In this document: positions 44,049 to 54,650 of the stretch, in pieces
How positions within the stretch are numbered: the stretch's first letter is position 1
How the letters are laid out: every line of letters starts with the position of its first letter
Source: Halothiobacillus sp.
Lineage (GTDB): Bacteria > Pseudomonadota > Gammaproteobacteria > Halothiobacillales > Halothiobacillaceae
DNA: 64,000 nucleotides
NCBI GenBank assembly: GCA_024636015.1
Contig: JAGXHU010000034.1
Location: 1 to 64,000, forward strand
Direction of reading: 5' to 3'
Notes under the pieces: generated by a model
Database searches by the model: none
What the model was told of the DNA's origin: nothing
The model's input: the letters and a program-made list of their open reading frames with translations, nothing else
Position numbers and translations under genes: made by a program

Positions 44049-45878
44049 GTGATTTCCCATCTGCGTAACATCGCCATTATCGCCCACGTTGACCATGGTA
44101 AGACCACCCTCGTTGACAAGCTGCTACAACAATCTGGCACCTTCGACGCCCGGTCCGATAACGGTGAGCGGGTGATGGACTCTAACGCCATCGAAAAAGA
44201 ACGGGGCATTACCATCCTCGCGAAAAATACGGCGATTCGCTGGAAAAGTCCCGAGGGCACCGAATACCGCATCAATATCGTTGACACCCCTGGCCACGCC
44301 GACTTCGGCGGCGAGGTGGAGCGCGTGCTGTCCATGGTGGATTCGGTACTGCTGCTGGTCGATGCCGTTGATGGCCCGATGCCACAGACCCGATTTGTGA
44401 CCCAGAAAGCGTTCGAGCATGGTTTGAAGCCCATCGTGGTCATCAACAAGATCGACCGCCCTGGCAGCCGTGCGCAGTGGGTGGTGGATCAGGTGTTCGA
44501 CCTGTTCGATCGCCTGGGCGCATCGGACGAGCAATTGGATTTCCCGATCGTCTACGCCTCGGCGCTTAACGGCTATGCAGGCATGGATGATTCGATCCGC
44601 GAGGGTGATATGACCCCGTTGTTCCAGACCATTGTCGACAAGGTTGCTCAGCCAGATGTAGACGCCGTCGGCCCCTTCCAGATGCAGGTGTCGAGCCTCG
44701 ATTACAACCCGTACATGGGCGTGATCGGCGTCGGGCGCATCAAGCGTGGCCGCGTCAAGACGAACACCAATGTCAAGGTCATCGATCGTGAGGGCGTGAT
44801 TCGTTCGGGTCGCATCCTGCAGATCATGGGCTTTTATGGCCTGGATCGTGTCGAAGTCGCCGAAGCGCAGGCGGGAGACATTATTGCGTTCTCCGGTCTG
44901 GACCCGTTGTATATCTCCGACACGATCTGCGATCCGGAAAACGTCGAGATGCTGCCCCCGCTGACCGTCGACGAGCCAACTGTCAGCATGTCATTCCAGG
45001 TAAACACCTCACCGTTTGCGGGCAAGGAAGGCAAATATGTCACCAGCCGCCAGATTCGTGATCGCCTGCACAAGGAGCTCATTCATAACGTTGCCCTGCG
45101 CGTGGAAGATACCGAAGAAGGCGATCGCTTCCGCGTCTCCGGCCGTGGTGAGCTACACCTGTCCGTATTGATCGAAAATATGCGTCGTGAAGGCTTCGAA
45201 ATGGGCGTCGGCCGTCCCGAGGTCATCATCCGCGAGATCGATGGCGTCAAGCAGGAGCCCTATGAGCAGCTCGTGGTCGATATCGAGGAAGCCAACCAGG
45301 GCGGCGTCATGGAAAAACTCGGTATTCGCCGAGGCGAGCTGCGCAACATGGAACCGGACGGCAAGGGTCGGGTTCGGCTGGAATACATCATTCCGTCGCG
45401 TGGCCTGATTGGTTTCCGAACCGAATTCATGACCGCCACCCAAGGCACTGGCCTACTGTTCTCGGTCTTTGATCACTATGGTGATTACAAGCCGGGTAAC
45501 GTCGGTCAGCGCATCAATGGCGTGCTGATTGCCAATGAAACCGGCAAGGCGTTGTCCTATGCCTTGTATAACCTGCAGGATCGCGGCCGCATGATGATCG
45601 GTCATGGCGATGAAGTGTATGAAGGCCAAGTGGTCGGCATCCACTCTCGCGATAACGACCTGACGGTGAACGTGCTCAAGGGCAAGAAGCTCACTAATAT
45701 GCGTGCCTCGGGTACGGATGAGGCGCTGACCCTCGTGACGCCAATCCGGTACACACTGGAGCAGGCGCTGGAGTTCATCGATGACGATGAACTGGTTGAA
45801 GTAACGCCTAAATCCATCCGGATTCGCAAGAAGTATCAGACCGAAATGGATCGCAAGCGCTATGGCCGCGGCGATTAA
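44049..45878 (+). CDS. typA: Ribosome-associated GTPase TypA/BipA
   Basis: A 609-residue translational GTPase related to EF-G that assists 50S assembly and stress adaptation. G1 is [10 protein letters not shown] (about 11-20), G2 RGITI, G3 DTPGHADF and G4 NKID. The C-terminal half closely matches E. coli BipA through IRIRKK. The start GTG at 44049 aligns with the E. coli start (MI..LRNIAII); a TTG at 44037 would add four residues. No strong ribosome site is seen for either. Confidence 0.95.
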   Translation: MISHLRNIAIIAHVDHGKTTLVDKLLQQSGTFDARSDNGERVMDSNAIEKERGITILAKNTAIRWKSPEGTEYRINIVDTPGHADFGGEVERVLSMVDSVLLLVDAVDGPMPQTRFVTQKAFEHGLKPIVVINKIDRPGSRAQWVVDQVFDLFDRLGASDEQLDFPIVYASALNGYAGMDDSIREGDMTPLFQTIVDKVAQPDVDAVGPFQMQVSSLDYNPYMGVIGVGRIKRGRVKTNTNVKVIDREGVIRSGRILQIMGFYGLDRVEVAEAQAGDIIAFSGLDPLYISDTICDPENVEMLPPLTVDEPTVSMSFQVNTSPFAGKEGKYVTSRQIRDRLHKELIHNVALRVEDTEEGDRFRVSGRGELHLSVLIENMRREGFEMGVGRPEVIIREIDGVKQEPYEQLVVDIEEANQGGVMEKLGIRRGELRNMEPDGKGRVRLEYIIPSRGLIGFRTEFMTATQGTGLLFSVFDHYGDYKPGNVGQRINGVLIANETGKALSYALYNLQDRGRMMIGHGDEVYEGQVVGIHSRDNDLTVNVLKGKKLTNMRASGTDEALTLVTPIRYTLEQALEFIDDDELVEVTPKSIRIRKKYQTEMDRKRYGRGD

Positions 45879-45940
45879 TTTGCTGATTTCAATGCCAGAG
45901 ATAATCCCTGGCGGTACGCTGGGTGGCGAGGTTTGCGCGG

Positions 45941-47296
45941 ATGTTTGAGAATCTGTCTCAACGCTTGGGTGGCCTGTTTGACGGGCTGCGCGGCCAGGGC
46001 CGACTGACCGAAGACAATATCAAGGATGCCTTGCGTGAAGTGCGCATGGCCTTACTGGAAGCCGATGTGGCGCTTCCGGTTGTCCGTGATTTTATCACTC
46101 AGGTTCGGGAGCGTGCGGTGGGCACCGAGGTGCTCAAGAGCCTCCAGCCCGGCCAGGTCTTCATCAAGATTGTCAGTGATGAACTGACCGCCCTGATGGG
46201 CGCCGAGAATTCGGCCCTCGATCTGTCTGCCCAGCCGCCTGCCGTGGTTTTGATGGCTGGCCTGCAGGGTGCGGGGAAAACCACGACGGTCGGCAAGCTT
46301 GGCCGGCTGTTGCGTACCCAGGAAAACAAAAAGGTACTGGTCGTCAGTGCGGATGTCTATCGGCCGGCAGCCATCAAGCAGCTGGAGACCGTGGCGGGGC
46401 AGGTCGGTGTCGACTTTTTCCCCTCACAGGCCGACCAGAATCCCCTGGATATCGTGCGGAGTGCCTTGAGGCAGGCCAAAACCGGCTTCTATGACGTTCT
46501 GATTGTCGATACCGCCGGTCGTCTCCATGTCGATGCGGACATGATGGAGGAGGTGCGGCAGCTACACGCGGCGCTGAACCCAGTTGAAACGCTGTTCGTG
46601 GTTGATGCCATGACCGGCCAGGATGCCGCCAATACAGCGAAGGCCTTCAATGAAGTGCTGCCGCTGACCGGCGTGATCCTGGCCAAGGCGGATGGCGATG
46701 CGCGGGGCGGGGCTGCCCTGTCCGTGCGCGCCGTCACCGGCAAGCCGATCAAGTTCATCGGTATGGGTGAAAAGCTGGATGCGCTTGAACCCTTTTACCC
46801 GGATCGGATCGCCTCGCGTATTCTAGGCATGGGTGATGTGGTGTCGCTGGTCGAGCAGGCCCAGCGCAATGTCGATACCGACAAGGCGCAGGCACTCGCG
46901 AACAAGGTTCGTGCCGGCAAGGGCTTTTCGCTGGAAGACATGCGCGATCAGTTCGAACAGATGCTGAATATGGGCGGCATTCATGGCCTGATGGACAAAC
47001 TGCCCGGTATGGGGCGGTTGTCCGCAGATGCCAAGGCGAACATTGATGACAAGGATGTTCGCCGGATGATCGCCATCATCAATTCCATGACCCGCAAGGA
47101 GCGCCTGCACCCGGATTTGATCAAGGGATCCCGCAAGCGGCGGATCGCCCTGGGCGCGGGCATGCAGGTACATGATGTGAACCGGTTGCTCAAGCAGCAT
47201 CGGGACATGAGCGACATGATGAAAAAGTTTTCCGGCGGCGGCATGAAGAAAATGATGCGTTCCATGAAGGGACGTATGCCGGGGTTGCCCTTTTAA
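45941..47296 (+). CDS. ffh: Signal recognition particle protein Ffh
   Basis: A 451-residue SRP54 homologue that binds 4.5S RNA and signal peptides, targeting inner-membrane proteins. The N-domain is followed by the GTPase with GLQGAGKTTTVGKL (about 106-119) and VDTAGRLHVD. The methionine-rich M-domain ends MMKKFSGGGMKKMMRSMKG. The ATG at 45941 (MFENLSQRL) matches homologues; a GTG at 45923 is in frame but unlikely. Confidence 0.97.
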   Translation: MFENLSQRLGGLFDGLRGQGRLTEDNIKDALREVRMALLEADVALPVVRDFITQVRERAVGTEVLKSLQPGQVFIKIVSDELTALMGAENSALDLSAQPPAVVLMAGLQGAGKTTTVGKLGRLLRTQENKKVLVVSADVYRPAAIKQLETVAGQVGVDFFPSQADQNPLDIVRSALRQAKTGFYDVLIVDTAGRLHVDADMMEEVRQLHAALNPVETLFVVDAMTGQDAANTAKAFNEVLPLTGVILAKADGDARGGAALSVRAVTGKPIKFIGMGEKLDALEPFYPDRIASRILGMGDVVSLVEQAQRNVDTDKAQALANKVRAGKGFSLEDMRDQFEQMLNMGGIHGLMDKLPGMGRLSADAKANIDDKDVRRMIAIINSMTRKERLHPDLIKGSRKRRIALGAGMQVHDVNRLLKQHRDMSDMMKKFSGGGMKKMMRSMKGRMPGLPF

Positions 47297-47359
47297 TTTT
47301 TTGGCGCAGTCCCATATCCCTTTAAGTAGGGTGGGGCGGCGCAGTTTTTGGGCCGGGTG

Positions 47360-47388
47360 TTGGGCTTGCTGCCAAGCTCAGGTATACT
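47360..47388 (+). promoter_or_regulatory. Promoter of the tRNA-Leu gene
   Basis: TTGGGC (47360-47365) and TATACT (47383-47388) are 17 bases apart. The sequence after the -10, CGCCCGCC, is a GC-rich discriminator of the kind found at growth-rate-controlled stable-RNA promoters. Confidence 0.7.
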
Positions 47389-47404
47389 CGCCCGCCTGTT
47401 TTTC

Positions 47405-47488
47405 GCGAGAGTGGCGGAATTGGTAGACGCACTGGATTTAGGTTCCAGCGCCTATGGCGTAAGAGTTCGAGTCTCTTCTCTCGCACCA
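47405..47488 (+). tRNA. tRNA-Leu (anticodon UAG)
   Basis: An 84-nt class II tRNA. The acceptor arm GCGAGAG pairs with CTCTCGC, the anticodon stem CTGGA/TCCAG encloses the loop TTTAGGT with anticodon TAG, a short variable arm CGCCTATGGCG follows, and the T arm is AGAGTTCGAGTCTCT. The 3' ACCA is encoded. It reads leucine CUA and related CUN codons. Confidence 0.97.
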
Positions 47489-47570
47489 AAATTGCGGCTT
47501 GGTGATCCCGTTGATTAAGAAGGGTCGCCCGCTATTTCATTAGTATTTCGAAGATTGAGGTTGAGTGTCC

Positions 47571-48863
47571 ATGCAGGTTGAATTGCAGTCGTCAGAAGGT
47601 CTGGTACGTCGTTTGGCGATCGAAGTGCCTGCGAGTGAAATCGATGTTGACGTTGAACGTCGAATCCTGGATATGTCCCGGCGTGTTCGCATGGACGGTT
47701 TCCGCCCCGGCAAGGCCCCACTGGCGGTCGTGCGCAAACGCTATCTCGGCCAAGTGCGCGACGAGGTCGTAGGTGAGGTCATGGGACGGAGCTATCAGGC
47801 CGCCATTACCGAACAAAACCTCCGGCCGGCTGGAAACCCCACTATCGAATCGGTCGCCGGTGAGCCGGGCGAGAGTCTGTCCTTCGTGGCCGTTGTTGAG
47901 GTTTACCCCGAATTCGAGATCGGCGATCTCACTGCGCTTGAAGTCGAAACGATCGAAGCAGACGTGACGGATCCCGATGTCGCAGACATGCTGGAAACCC
48001 TGCGCGAACAGAATGCAGGTTGGCAAACCGTTGAGCGTGCTGCCAAGACAGGTGATCGCGTCACCGTAAATTTCACGGGCCGCATCGACGGCGAAGTCTT
48101 CGAAGGCGGTAGTGGTACCGGCATGCAGGTTGTGCTGGGCGAAGGCCGCATGCTGGCTGATTTCGAGAAAGGCCTGGCTGATATCGCGGTTGGCGAACCA
48201 GAGCGCGTGTTCTCGGTTGCATTCCCGGATGAGTACCCTGTTGAGAATCTCAAGGGCAAGACAGCTGAATTCACCGTTGTCGCCACCGAGGTTGAAGAAA
48301 AAACCTTACCTGTACTGGATGATGAATTTGCCACGCGTTTTGGCTCTCCTTCCGTGGAAGCGCTGCAGTCCGACGTGCGCAAAAATATGGAGCGCGAGCT
48401 CAAGCAGGCCAAGAAACGCCTTATCAAGGATGCTGTGCTGGCGGCCGTTGCAGACAGCCTGACCTTTGACGTGCCGAAGGCACTGGTCGAGGAAGAAGCG
48501 GTTGTGATGCGTGATGGCTTCGTGCGCCAGCAGATGCCGGATGCGGATCCGAGCAAGTTTGACGCCAGCCTCTTCAACGAGCAGGCCGCCAATCGTGTGA
48601 AAATGGGCCTGATCATTATGGAGATCGTCCGTTCTGCAGATCTGCAAGTCGACGACAACCTGGTTGAGGAATTCATCACCGATATCGCATCGGCCTATGA
48701 TGAGCCGGAACAGGTTGTGGCCACCTATAAGGGTGACCGCGAAATGATGGGTAATGCCCGGACGGTTGTTCTTGAGCAGCAAACTGTCGATTACGTCCTG
48801 AGCCAGGCGAAGGTGACATCCAAGCCAATGGCCTTCAAGGCAGTCATGAATCCACAGGGTTGA
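47571..48863 (+). CDS. tig: Trigger factor, ribosome-bound chaperone
   Basis: A 430-residue chaperone that docks at the ribosome exit tunnel. The ribosome-binding signature is close to GFRPGKAPLAVVRKRYG-like sequence at about residues 43-60. The FKBP-type prolyl isomerase domain is at about 155-240 (GDRVTVNFTGRIDGEVFEGG), and a helical substrate cradle follows. The ATG at 47571 matches the E. coli start; a GTG at 47565 is possible. The order tig-clpP-clpX-lon-hupB-ppiD is as in E. coli. Confidence 0.97.
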   Translation: MQVELQSSEGLVRRLAIEVPASEIDVDVERRILDMSRRVRMDGFRPGKAPLAVVRKRYLGQVRDEVVGEVMGRSYQAAITEQNLRPAGNPTIESVAGEPGESLSFVAVVEVYPEFEIGDLTALEVETIEADVTDPDVADMLETLREQNAGWQTVERAAKTGDRVTVNFTGRIDGEVFEGGSGTGMQVVLGEGRMLADFEKGLADIAVGEPERVFSVAFPDEYPVENLKGKTAEFTVVATEVEEKTLPVLDDEFATRFGSPSVEALQSDVRKNMERELKQAKKRLIKDAVLAAVADSLTFDVPKALVEEEAVVMRDGFVRQQMPDADPSKFDASLFNEQAANRVKMGLIIMEIVRSADLQVDDNLVEEFITDIASAYDEPEQVVATYKGDREMMGNARTVVLEQQTVDYVLSQAKVTSKPMAFKAVMNPQG

Positions 48864-48902
48864 TCCCTGCCTGAACGTCGGTTTGAGTCTGCAGATCGGT
48901 AG

Positions 48903-48934
48903 CGCCCAAAGGAGCTTGATTGGTCCTTTGGGCG
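48903..48934 (+). terminator. Stem-loop between tig and clpP, terminator-like but without a T-run
   Basis: CGCCCAAAGGA pairs perfectly with TCCTTTGGGCG (11 bp) across a ten-base loop, and AAATTTATT follows instead of a clean T-run. It may weaken read-through from tig into clpP or stabilise the tig mRNA. A second small stem, AGAACC with GGTTCT, follows at about 48957-48980. Confidence 0.55.
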
Positions 48935-49054
48935 AAATTTATTGGCAAACTGACCAAGAACCGGTAATTATTTGGTTCTAGGTTTATGCAATCCGGAAAT
49001 CGGCCGCTGTATTGCCGGCCCATTTCTCCCAGTCAGATCGTTAAGGTGAAATAC

Positions 49055-49687
49055 ATGTTCTTTGGTTCCCAGTCCGGTTCGGGGTCGTCCACTCCGCCTC
49101 AAGCCACTCTCGTGCCCATGGTGGTCGAGCAAACGTCCCGTGGTGAGCGGGCCTATGACATCTACTCGCGCCTTCTGAAAGAGCGGGTGGTGTTTATCGT
49201 CGGCCCGATCGAAGACCACATGGCTAATCTGATCGTGGCTCAGTTGTTGTTTCTCGAGTCGGAAAACCCGGACAAGGACATCCATCTGTACATCAACTCA
49301 CCGGGTGGTTCGGTGACTGCTGGCTTGGCCATCTATGACACCATGCGTTTTCTCAAGCCGGATGTCAGTACGATGTGTATTGGTCAGGCGGCGAGCATGG
49401 GGGCATTTTTGTTGTCCGCTGGCGCCAAGGGTAAGCGTCATGCGCTCCCTAACTCCCGAATGATGATTCACCAGCCATCTGGCGGGGCCCAGGGGCAGGC
49501 AACGGATATCGAAATTCAAGCCAAGGAAATTCTTTATTTACGCGAGCGGTTGAACCAGATGATGGCCGAACACACCGGGCAAAGTCTGGAAAAAATCAGT
49601 CGGGATGTCGAGCGTGATTTCTTCATGAACGCGACCGACGCCTGTAATTACGGTTTGATCGATTCAGTGCTGGATAAACGCAGCTGA
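49055..49687 (+). CDS. clpP: ATP-dependent Clp protease proteolytic subunit ClpP
   Basis: A 210-residue serine peptidase that forms a double-ring chamber and works with ClpX or ClpA. The catalytic triad is S114 (QAASMGA), H139 (MMIHQPSGG) and an aspartate in DVERDFFM. The ATG at 49055 has AAGGTG six bases upstream; the start at 48986 would add 23 unlike residues. It lies 67 bases before clpX. Confidence 0.97.
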   Translation: MFFGSQSGSGSSTPPQATLVPMVVEQTSRGERAYDIYSRLLKERVVFIVGPIEDHMANLIVAQLLFLESENPDKDIHLYINSPGGSVTAGLAIYDTMRFLKPDVSTMCIGQAASMGAFLLSAGAKGKRHALPNSRMMIHQPSGGAQGQATDIEIQAKEILYLRERLNQMMAEHTGQSLEKISRDVERDFFMNATDACNYGLIDSVLDKRS

Positions 49688-49754
49688 TTCGATGTTCATA
49701 GTTCAGGCGTTGGCGTCGGCGCTGCGCACTGAACTAACTTGAGGGGAATCCACT

Positions 49755-51050
49755 ATGGCTAGAAGTACGAAATCCGACCAGGACATGGCGTGTTCATTCT
49801 GCGGCAAGCCCCAGGCTGAGGTCCGGAAACTCATTGCGGGGCCCTCGGTCTATATTTGTGACGAATGTGTCGAGCTTTGCAATGACATTCTGCGCGAAGA
49901 GGTTTCCTCCGCGCAGTCTGAATCCCCGGCGCGTCTGCCCACACCCAAGGAGTTGGTTGCCGCACTGGATGAGTACGTCATTGGTCAGGATCCGGCCAAG
50001 CGCGCGCTCGCGGTGGCCGTTTACAACCATTACAAACGTCTGAATTTGTTTGGCGAAGGTCGAGCCAAGAAAACCGACACCGAGGCTGAGAAGGTTGAGC
50101 TGTCCAAATCCAATATTCTTCTGATCGGTCCGACCGGTTCAGGCAAAACCCTGTTGGCCCAAACATTGGCGCGGGTTCTCGATGTGCCTTTTGCCATCGC
50201 GGACGCGACAACGCTGACCGAGGCCGGTTATGTGGGCGAGGATGTCGAGAACATCCTGCAGAAATTGCTACAGCGTTGCGATTACGATGTCGAAAAGGCG
50301 CAGCATGGGATCGTCTACATCGATGAGATCGACAAGATCACCCGCAAATCCGAAAACCCGTCAATCACCCGGGATGTTTCCGGCGAGGGCGTGCAGCAGG
50401 CGCTGCTGAAGATGATCGAAGGCACACAGGCTTCAGTGCCCCCACAGGGCGGGCGTAAGCATCCCCAGCAGGAATTCGTTCAGATCGACACGACCAACAT
50501 TTTGTTCATCTGTGGTGGCGCTTTCGATGGGTTGGACAACATCATTCGTCAGCGGATCGAGAAGGGCGGGATCGGCTTCTCTGCCGAGGTCAAATCCAAG
50601 GATGACAAGCAGGCCGCCGATGAGCTGCGATCTCAGATTGAATCCGAGGACTTGACCCGTTACGGTCTGATCCCCGAATTTATCGGTCGTCTGCCGGTTA
50701 TTGCGACCTTGAATGAGCTGGATGAATCCGCGTTGATGCAGATCCTGCTGGAGCCGAAAAACGCGCTTGCCAAGCAGTATGTGCGGTTGTTTGAAATGGA
50801 AGGGGTAGACCTTGAGCTTCGGGAGGATGCCTTGCGTGAAGTGGCCCGTCAGGCCATCAAGCGTAAAACGGGCGCCCGCGGCCTGCGTACCATCGTCGAA
50901 CGCGTTTTGATGGACACGATGTACGAAGTACCGTCGGTGCAGAATCTCTCGAAAGTCGTCGTGGATGCCGCCGTGATTCGCGGTGAAAGCAAACCCTATT
51001 TGGTCTACGAGCAGGAAAAGGTCCTGCCCAAGGCCGCTTCAGATCAGTAA
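49755..51050 (+). CDS. clpX: ClpX unfoldase, ATPase subunit of ClpXP
   Basis: A 431-residue AAA+ ATPase that unfolds tagged proteins and feeds them to ClpP. The N-terminal zinc domain has C13, C16, C35 and C38 (CSFCGK and CDEC). Walker A is GPTGSGKT at about 125-132, Walker [11 protein letters not shown], and the ClpP-contacting loop is in [16 protein letters not shown] lies upstream of the ATG at 49755. Confidence 0.97.
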   Translation: MARSTKSDQDMACSFCGKPQAEVRKLIAGPSVYICDECVELCNDILREEVSSAQSESPARLPTPKELVAALDEYVIGQDPAKRALAVAVYNHYKRLNLFGEGRAKKTDTEAEKVELSKSNILLIGPTGSGKTLLAQTLARVLDVPFAIADATTLTEAGYVGEDVENILQKLLQRCDYDVEKAQHGIVYIDEIDKITRKSENPSITRDVSGEGVQQALLKMIEGTQASVPPQGGRKHPQQEFVQIDTTNILFICGGAFDGLDNIIRQRIEKGGIGFSAEVKSKDDKQAADELRSQIESEDLTRYGLIPEFIGRLPVIATLNELDESALMQILLEPKNALAKQYVRLFEMEGVDLELREDALREVARQAIKRKTGARGLRTIVERVLMDTMYEVPSVQNLSKVVVDAAVIRGESKPYLVYEQEKVLPKAASDQ

Positions 51051-51070
51051 TCAGGCTCATTGCCACCAGG

Positions 51071-51110
51071 AAACCCTGTCCTGAATTATCGGGCGGGGTT
51101 TTTTGTTTTT
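51071..51110 (+). terminator. Rho-independent terminator after clpX
   Basis: AAACCCTGTCC pairs with GGGCGGGGTTT (with G-U pairs) around CTGAATTATC and is followed by TTTTTGTTTTTG. It lies 21 bases after the clpX stop and separates clpX from lon. Confidence 0.8.
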
Positions 51111-51181
51111 GTGACGAGCCTTCGATATCCGCGGCAGTTCGCCGTTTCGACCGATTCCCCCACGATAAATTCAGCGTATAC

Positions 51182-51209
51182 CTTGAAAACAGGTACGCAT
51201 GCCACAAAC
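51182..51209 (+). promoter_or_regulatory. Possible heat-shock (sigma-32) promoter of lon
   Basis: CTTGAAA at 51182-51188 is a perfect sigma-32 -35 element. CCACAAAC, 13 bases further, is a partial match to the CCCCATNT -10. lon is a sigma-32 gene in E. coli. The -10 match is weak, so this is tentative. Confidence 0.35.
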
Positions 51210-51264
51210 TATTGGCTATGCTTTAACAAAAGCTTAATCAATCGCCGGATTGCCGGGCTTAAAA

Positions 51265-53709
51265 ATGGGTAGCAACATGCCACAAGACGACACAATTTCC
51301 GAAATCATTCCCGGGGCTCCTCGAACCGTTCCGGTGCTGCCATTGCGCGATGTGGTGGTGTATCCACACATGGTCATACCCTTGTTTGTCGGGCGGGAAA
51401 AATCCGTGCTGGCACTGGAAGAAGCGATCAAGGATAACAAGCAGTTGTTGCTGGTCGCACAGAAGGATGCCGAGAAGGATGATCCGGGTCGCTCCGACCT
51501 CCATGCGGTGGGCACCCTGGCCTCAATCCTGCAATTGCACAAACTACCGGATGGGACCATCAAGGTTCTGGTTGAAGGCATTGAGCGGGTGCGTTGCGTC
51601 CAGGTTCATGAAGTCGACAACTTCCTGATGGCCGAAGTGCATTCCATCGAGGAGGCGGTGCCCTCCGATCGTGAATTGGAAGTTGAGGCCCGTGCGCTGC
51701 TCAATCAGTTTGATGGCTATGTGAAACTCAACAAGAAGACACCGCCCGAAGTCTTGACCTCGTTGGCAGGCATTGATGATGTGTCCCGTCTGGCGGATAC
51801 CATCGCCGCCCATATGGCATTGAGCCTGGACGAAAAACAGAAGATTCTTGAAACCATCGATCTGCATGCGCGCATCGAGCATCTGATGGTACTGATCGAA
51901 TCCGAAATCGACACCCTGCAGGTCGAAAAGCGCATTCGGGGACGCGTGAAGCAGCAGATGGAGAAAAGCCAGCGCGAGTACTACCTGAATGAGCAGATGA
52001 AGGCCATCCAGAAAGAACTTGGCGAACTGGAGGAGGGCGGCAGCGACATCGATGAGCTGGAGCGCAAGATCCTGACGGCGGGTATGCCCAAGGAGTCGTT
52101 GGACAAGGCCAAGTCGGAGTTAAGCAAGCTCAAGATGATGTCGCCGATGTCTGCCGAAGCCTCGGTGGTGCGTAACTATTTGGACTGGATCATTGCCATC
52201 CCCTGGAAGAAACGCAGCAAGGTCAAGCACGATCTGACGGTTGCCGAACAAGTACTGGATGCCGACCACTTCGGTTTGGAGAAGGTCAAGGAGCGTATCC
52301 TCGAGTATCTGGCGGTACAGCAGCGCGTGCGCAAGATGCAGGGACCGATTCTGTGTCTGGTTGGGCCGCCGGGTGTGGGCAAGACCTCGCTGGGTCAGTC
52401 CATCGCCAAGGCCACCAATCGCAAATTTGGCCGCATTGCCTTGGGCGGTGTCCGTGATGATGCCGAGATTCGCGGTCATCGTCGCACCTACGTGGGTGCC
52501 ATGCCGGGCCGTATCATTCAGACGCTGACCAAGATCGGCAGCAAAAATCCGCTGATTCTGCTCGATGAAATCGACAAGATGGCCTCTGATTTCCGGGGAG
52601 ATCCGGCCGCCGCAATGCTTGAGGTGCTTGATCCCGAGCAGAACAAGGCATTTGCAGATCACTATATGGATATGGATATCGATCTGTCCGAGGTGCTCTT
52701 CGTGTGCACCGCCAATAGCCTGAATATTCCAGGGCCGTTGTTGGATCGGATGGAGGTCATTCGTATCGCCGGTTATACCGAGGATGAAAAGACCGAGATC
52801 GCAGAACGCTACCTCCTGCCGAAGCAGTTGGAGAAAAATGGTCTGAAGGATAAAGAGCTGAGCGTGGATACGACGGCGGTTCGCGATGTGATTCGCTATT
52901 ACACCCGGGAGGCCGGGGTGCGGAATCTGGAGCGTGAACTGTCCAAGGTATCTCGCAAGGTCGTTCGACAGCTGGTCACCAATGAGCAGGTGGCGCCGAT
53001 TCACGTCGATGATGCGAATCTGGATCAGTACCTGGGTGTCCGTCGTTTTGATTTTGGCAAAGTGGAGCATCCTGATCAGGTCGGTCAGGTAACGGGCCTG
53101 GCATGGACGGAAGTCGGCGGGGAGCTCCTGACGATCGAGGCGGCCACCATGCCCGGTAAAGGCAACCTGAAGTACACAGGCCAGCTCGGTGAGGTGATGC
53201 AGGAATCGATTCAGGCTGCGATGACCGTGGTCCGTTCACGGGCCGTGTCGCTGGGTATCGATCCCGACTTCAGTCAGAAAATGGATATTCATGTGCACGT
53301 TCCCGAAGGGGCGACGCCGAAGGATGGACCGTCTGCCGGTGGCGCGATGTGCACGGCGATCGTCTCCGCTTTGACGGGGATTCCGGTCAAGGCCACCGTG
53401 GCCATGACGGGTGAAATTACCCTGCGTGGCGAGGTGCTTCCAATCGGCGGACTGAAGGAAAAGCTTTTGGCGGCGCAACGGGGCGGCATTAAGTTGGTGC
53501 TGATTCCGGAGGGAAACCGCAAGGATTTGACGGAAATTCCCGACAAGGTCAAGAATAATCTGGATATTCGGCCGGTTCGCTGGATTGATGAAGTGCTGGA
53601 TCTGGCACTGGTCACCCCGCCCACCCCAAAGTCGGTGACTCCGCTGGAAACACCGGTTCGTGAGGAGGCCAAACGGACGGATGACCCCAGTAATGCCACA
53701 GCCCATTGA
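51265..53709 (+). CDS. lon: ATP-dependent protease Lon
   Basis: A protein of about 814 residues that degrades damaged and regulatory proteins. The N-terminal substrate-binding domain starts [20 protein letters not shown]. The AAA+ domain has Walker [10 protein letters not shown] (about 366-374) and [10 protein letters not shown]. The protease domain has the catalytic serine near 690 in PKDGPSAGG and the lysine of GGLKEK near 731-733. Starts at 51265 or 51277 are both possible, and neither has a strong ribosome site. It has its own promoter region after the clpX terminator. Confidence 0.97.
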   Translation: MGSNMPQDDTISEIIPGAPRTVPVLPLRDVVVYPHMVIPLFVGREKSVLALEEAIKDNKQLLLVAQKDAEKDDPGRSDLHAVGTLASILQLHKLPDGTIKVLVEGIERVRCVQVHEVDNFLMAEVHSIEEAVPSDRELEVEARALLNQFDGYVKLNKKTPPEVLTSLAGIDDVSRLADTIAAHMALSLDEKQKILETIDLHARIEHLMVLIESEIDTLQVEKRIRGRVKQQMEKSQREYYLNEQMKAIQKELGELEEGGSDIDELERKILTAGMPKESLDKAKSELSKLKMMSPMSAEASVVRNYLDWIIAIPWKKRSKVKHDLTVAEQVLDADHFGLEKVKERILEYLAVQQRVRKMQGPILCLVGPPGVGKTSLGQSIAKATNRKFGRIALGGVRDDAEIRGHRRTYVGAMPGRIIQTLTKIGSKNPLILLDEIDKMASDFRGDPAAAMLEVLDPEQNKAFADHYMDMDIDLSEVLFVCTANSLNIPGPLLDRMEVIRIAGYTEDEKTEIAERYLLPKQLEKNGLKDKELSVDTTAVRDVIRYYTREAGVRNLERELSKVSRKVVRQLVTNEQVAPIHVDDANLDQYLGVRRFDFGKVEHPDQVGQVTGLAWTEVGGELLTIEAATMPGKGNLKYTGQLGEVMQESIQAAMTVVRSRAVSLGIDPDFSQKMDIHVHVPEGATPKDGPSAGGAMCTAIVSALTGIPVKATVAMTGEITLRGEVLPIGGLKEKLLAAQRGGIKLVLIPEGNRKDLTEIPDKVKNNLDIRPVRWIDEVLDLALVTPPTPKSVTPLETPVREEAKRTDDPSNATAH

Positions 53710-54044
53710 TCCCTCGAACACAGCGCGTCGTGCGTTGCTTGTCGCGCGCTTCGGGTTTCGATGCGTCGAGTTTGCCCGGGGTATTTTCGATGGAGCGCAC
53801 ATGTGCCTGTGCGCCCGGACTCATGCCATTCGCATGGTTTTTGGTGCCGAAACCGACCCTTCATCGGGTCGGAATGTGTCGGTGTTGTTGACAGCACGCG
53901 CGTACGGCTTGTATAACTGGCAGCGGAATCCACGTTCTGCCACTGGCATCGGTCGATTTTGACGGGTTTGCCCGATAGATCAACGTAGCTCCGATACCAT
54001 GCTAACCCCCTGTCCTAAACCCAAGTGAAAAGGATTGCAAAAAT
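53710..54044. other. Intergenic region between lon and hupB
   Basis: About 335 bases. Reading frames that cross it start inside lon, use unusual residues and match nothing, so I call no gene. It contains the hupB promoter (53888-53917) and a leader of about 120 bases. Confidence 0.6.
53888..53917 (+). promoter_or_regulatory. Promoter of hupB
   Basis: TTGACA (53888-53893) is perfect and TATAAC (53912-53917) is near-perfect, with an 18-base spacer. Transcription would start at about 53924, giving a leader of roughly 120 bases before the hupB start codon. Confidence 0.75.
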
Positions 54045-54317
54045 ATGAATAAATCAGAATTGATTGACGCAATGGCTGCCAAGAGCGGAATGAAGAAAAA
54101 TGATACGGCTGCCGCGCTGGATGCATTCATCGAGGCAGTTGGCGAAGCGCTCAAGCAGGGGGATCAAGTGACCCTGGTGGGCTTCGGTACATTTTTGGTA
54201 CGCGAGCGTGAAGCACGCACTGGCCGTAACCCACGTACCGGTGCGACGATTGAAATCGCCGCTTCTCGTCTGCCTTCATTCAAGGCGGGTAAAGGCCTGA
54301 AAGACGCCGTCAATTAA
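54045..54317 (+). CDS. hupB: DNA-binding protein HU (beta type)
   Basis: A 90-residue nucleoid protein that bends and compacts DNA as a dimer. [16 protein letters not shown] opens the helical body; the DNA-binding arm has [21 protein letters not shown] and the C-terminus ends [20 protein letters not shown] lies upstream of the ATG at 54045. Its place between lon and ppiD matches E. coli hupB. Confidence 0.97.
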   Translation: MNKSELIDAMAAKSGMKKNDTAAALDAFIEAVGEALKQGDQVTLVGFGTFLVREREARTGRNPRTGATIEIAASRLPSFKAGKGLKDAVN

Positions 54318-54650
54318 TCTGTATCGAGACGGCGGTCATGCGGCAAGGGGCATGTTTCCTTGCGCGCGATCCGATGGTCGCTAACCGTCGGATATCCGTG
54401 AGAGATCGAGTACATAGACAGGGACGTCAGCGTCCCTGTTTTGTTATGTGGGCAGGGCGTTTTGGCGGATAATCCGATGAGCGTTCTTTGTTCCGTCCAG
54501 GTCTTCCAGGTTGAGTGTGTGCTCGGCCTAGGCCGGTTGTGCTGACATTATGAGTGCGCAGGGGTTCCCGTACCCGATTGTTTGTTTTCTTGCGGCATGT
54601 GTGCGGCATTCCGGCGATTCGGGTCGCCACTATTTCAAGGTGTGTTTTAT
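54318..54650. other. Intergenic region between hupB and ppiD
   Basis: About 333 bases. The first 100 are the hupB 3' untranslated region and end at the terminator at 54418. The rest should hold the ppiD promoter, but no convincing -35/-10 pair was found. No tRNA was recognised here. Confidence 0.5.
54418..54443 (+). terminator. Rho-independent terminator of hupB
   Basis: ACAGGGACG, loop TCAG, CGTCCCTGT is a perfect nine-pair stem followed by TTTGTT. It lies 100 bases after the hupB stop. Confidence 0.88.

Noticed and set aside
48986-49054. N-terminal extension of ClpP by 23 residues
   Set aside because: ClpP homologues start at the downstream ATG, which has a better ribosome site.
53660-53962. 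100-codon frame overlapping the end of lon
   Set aside because: Begins inside lon in another frame and covers the hupB promoter; no homology is recognised.
54318-54417. Possible tRNA after hupB
   Set aside because: No cloverleaf with a T arm GTTCGA-type loop could be formed.
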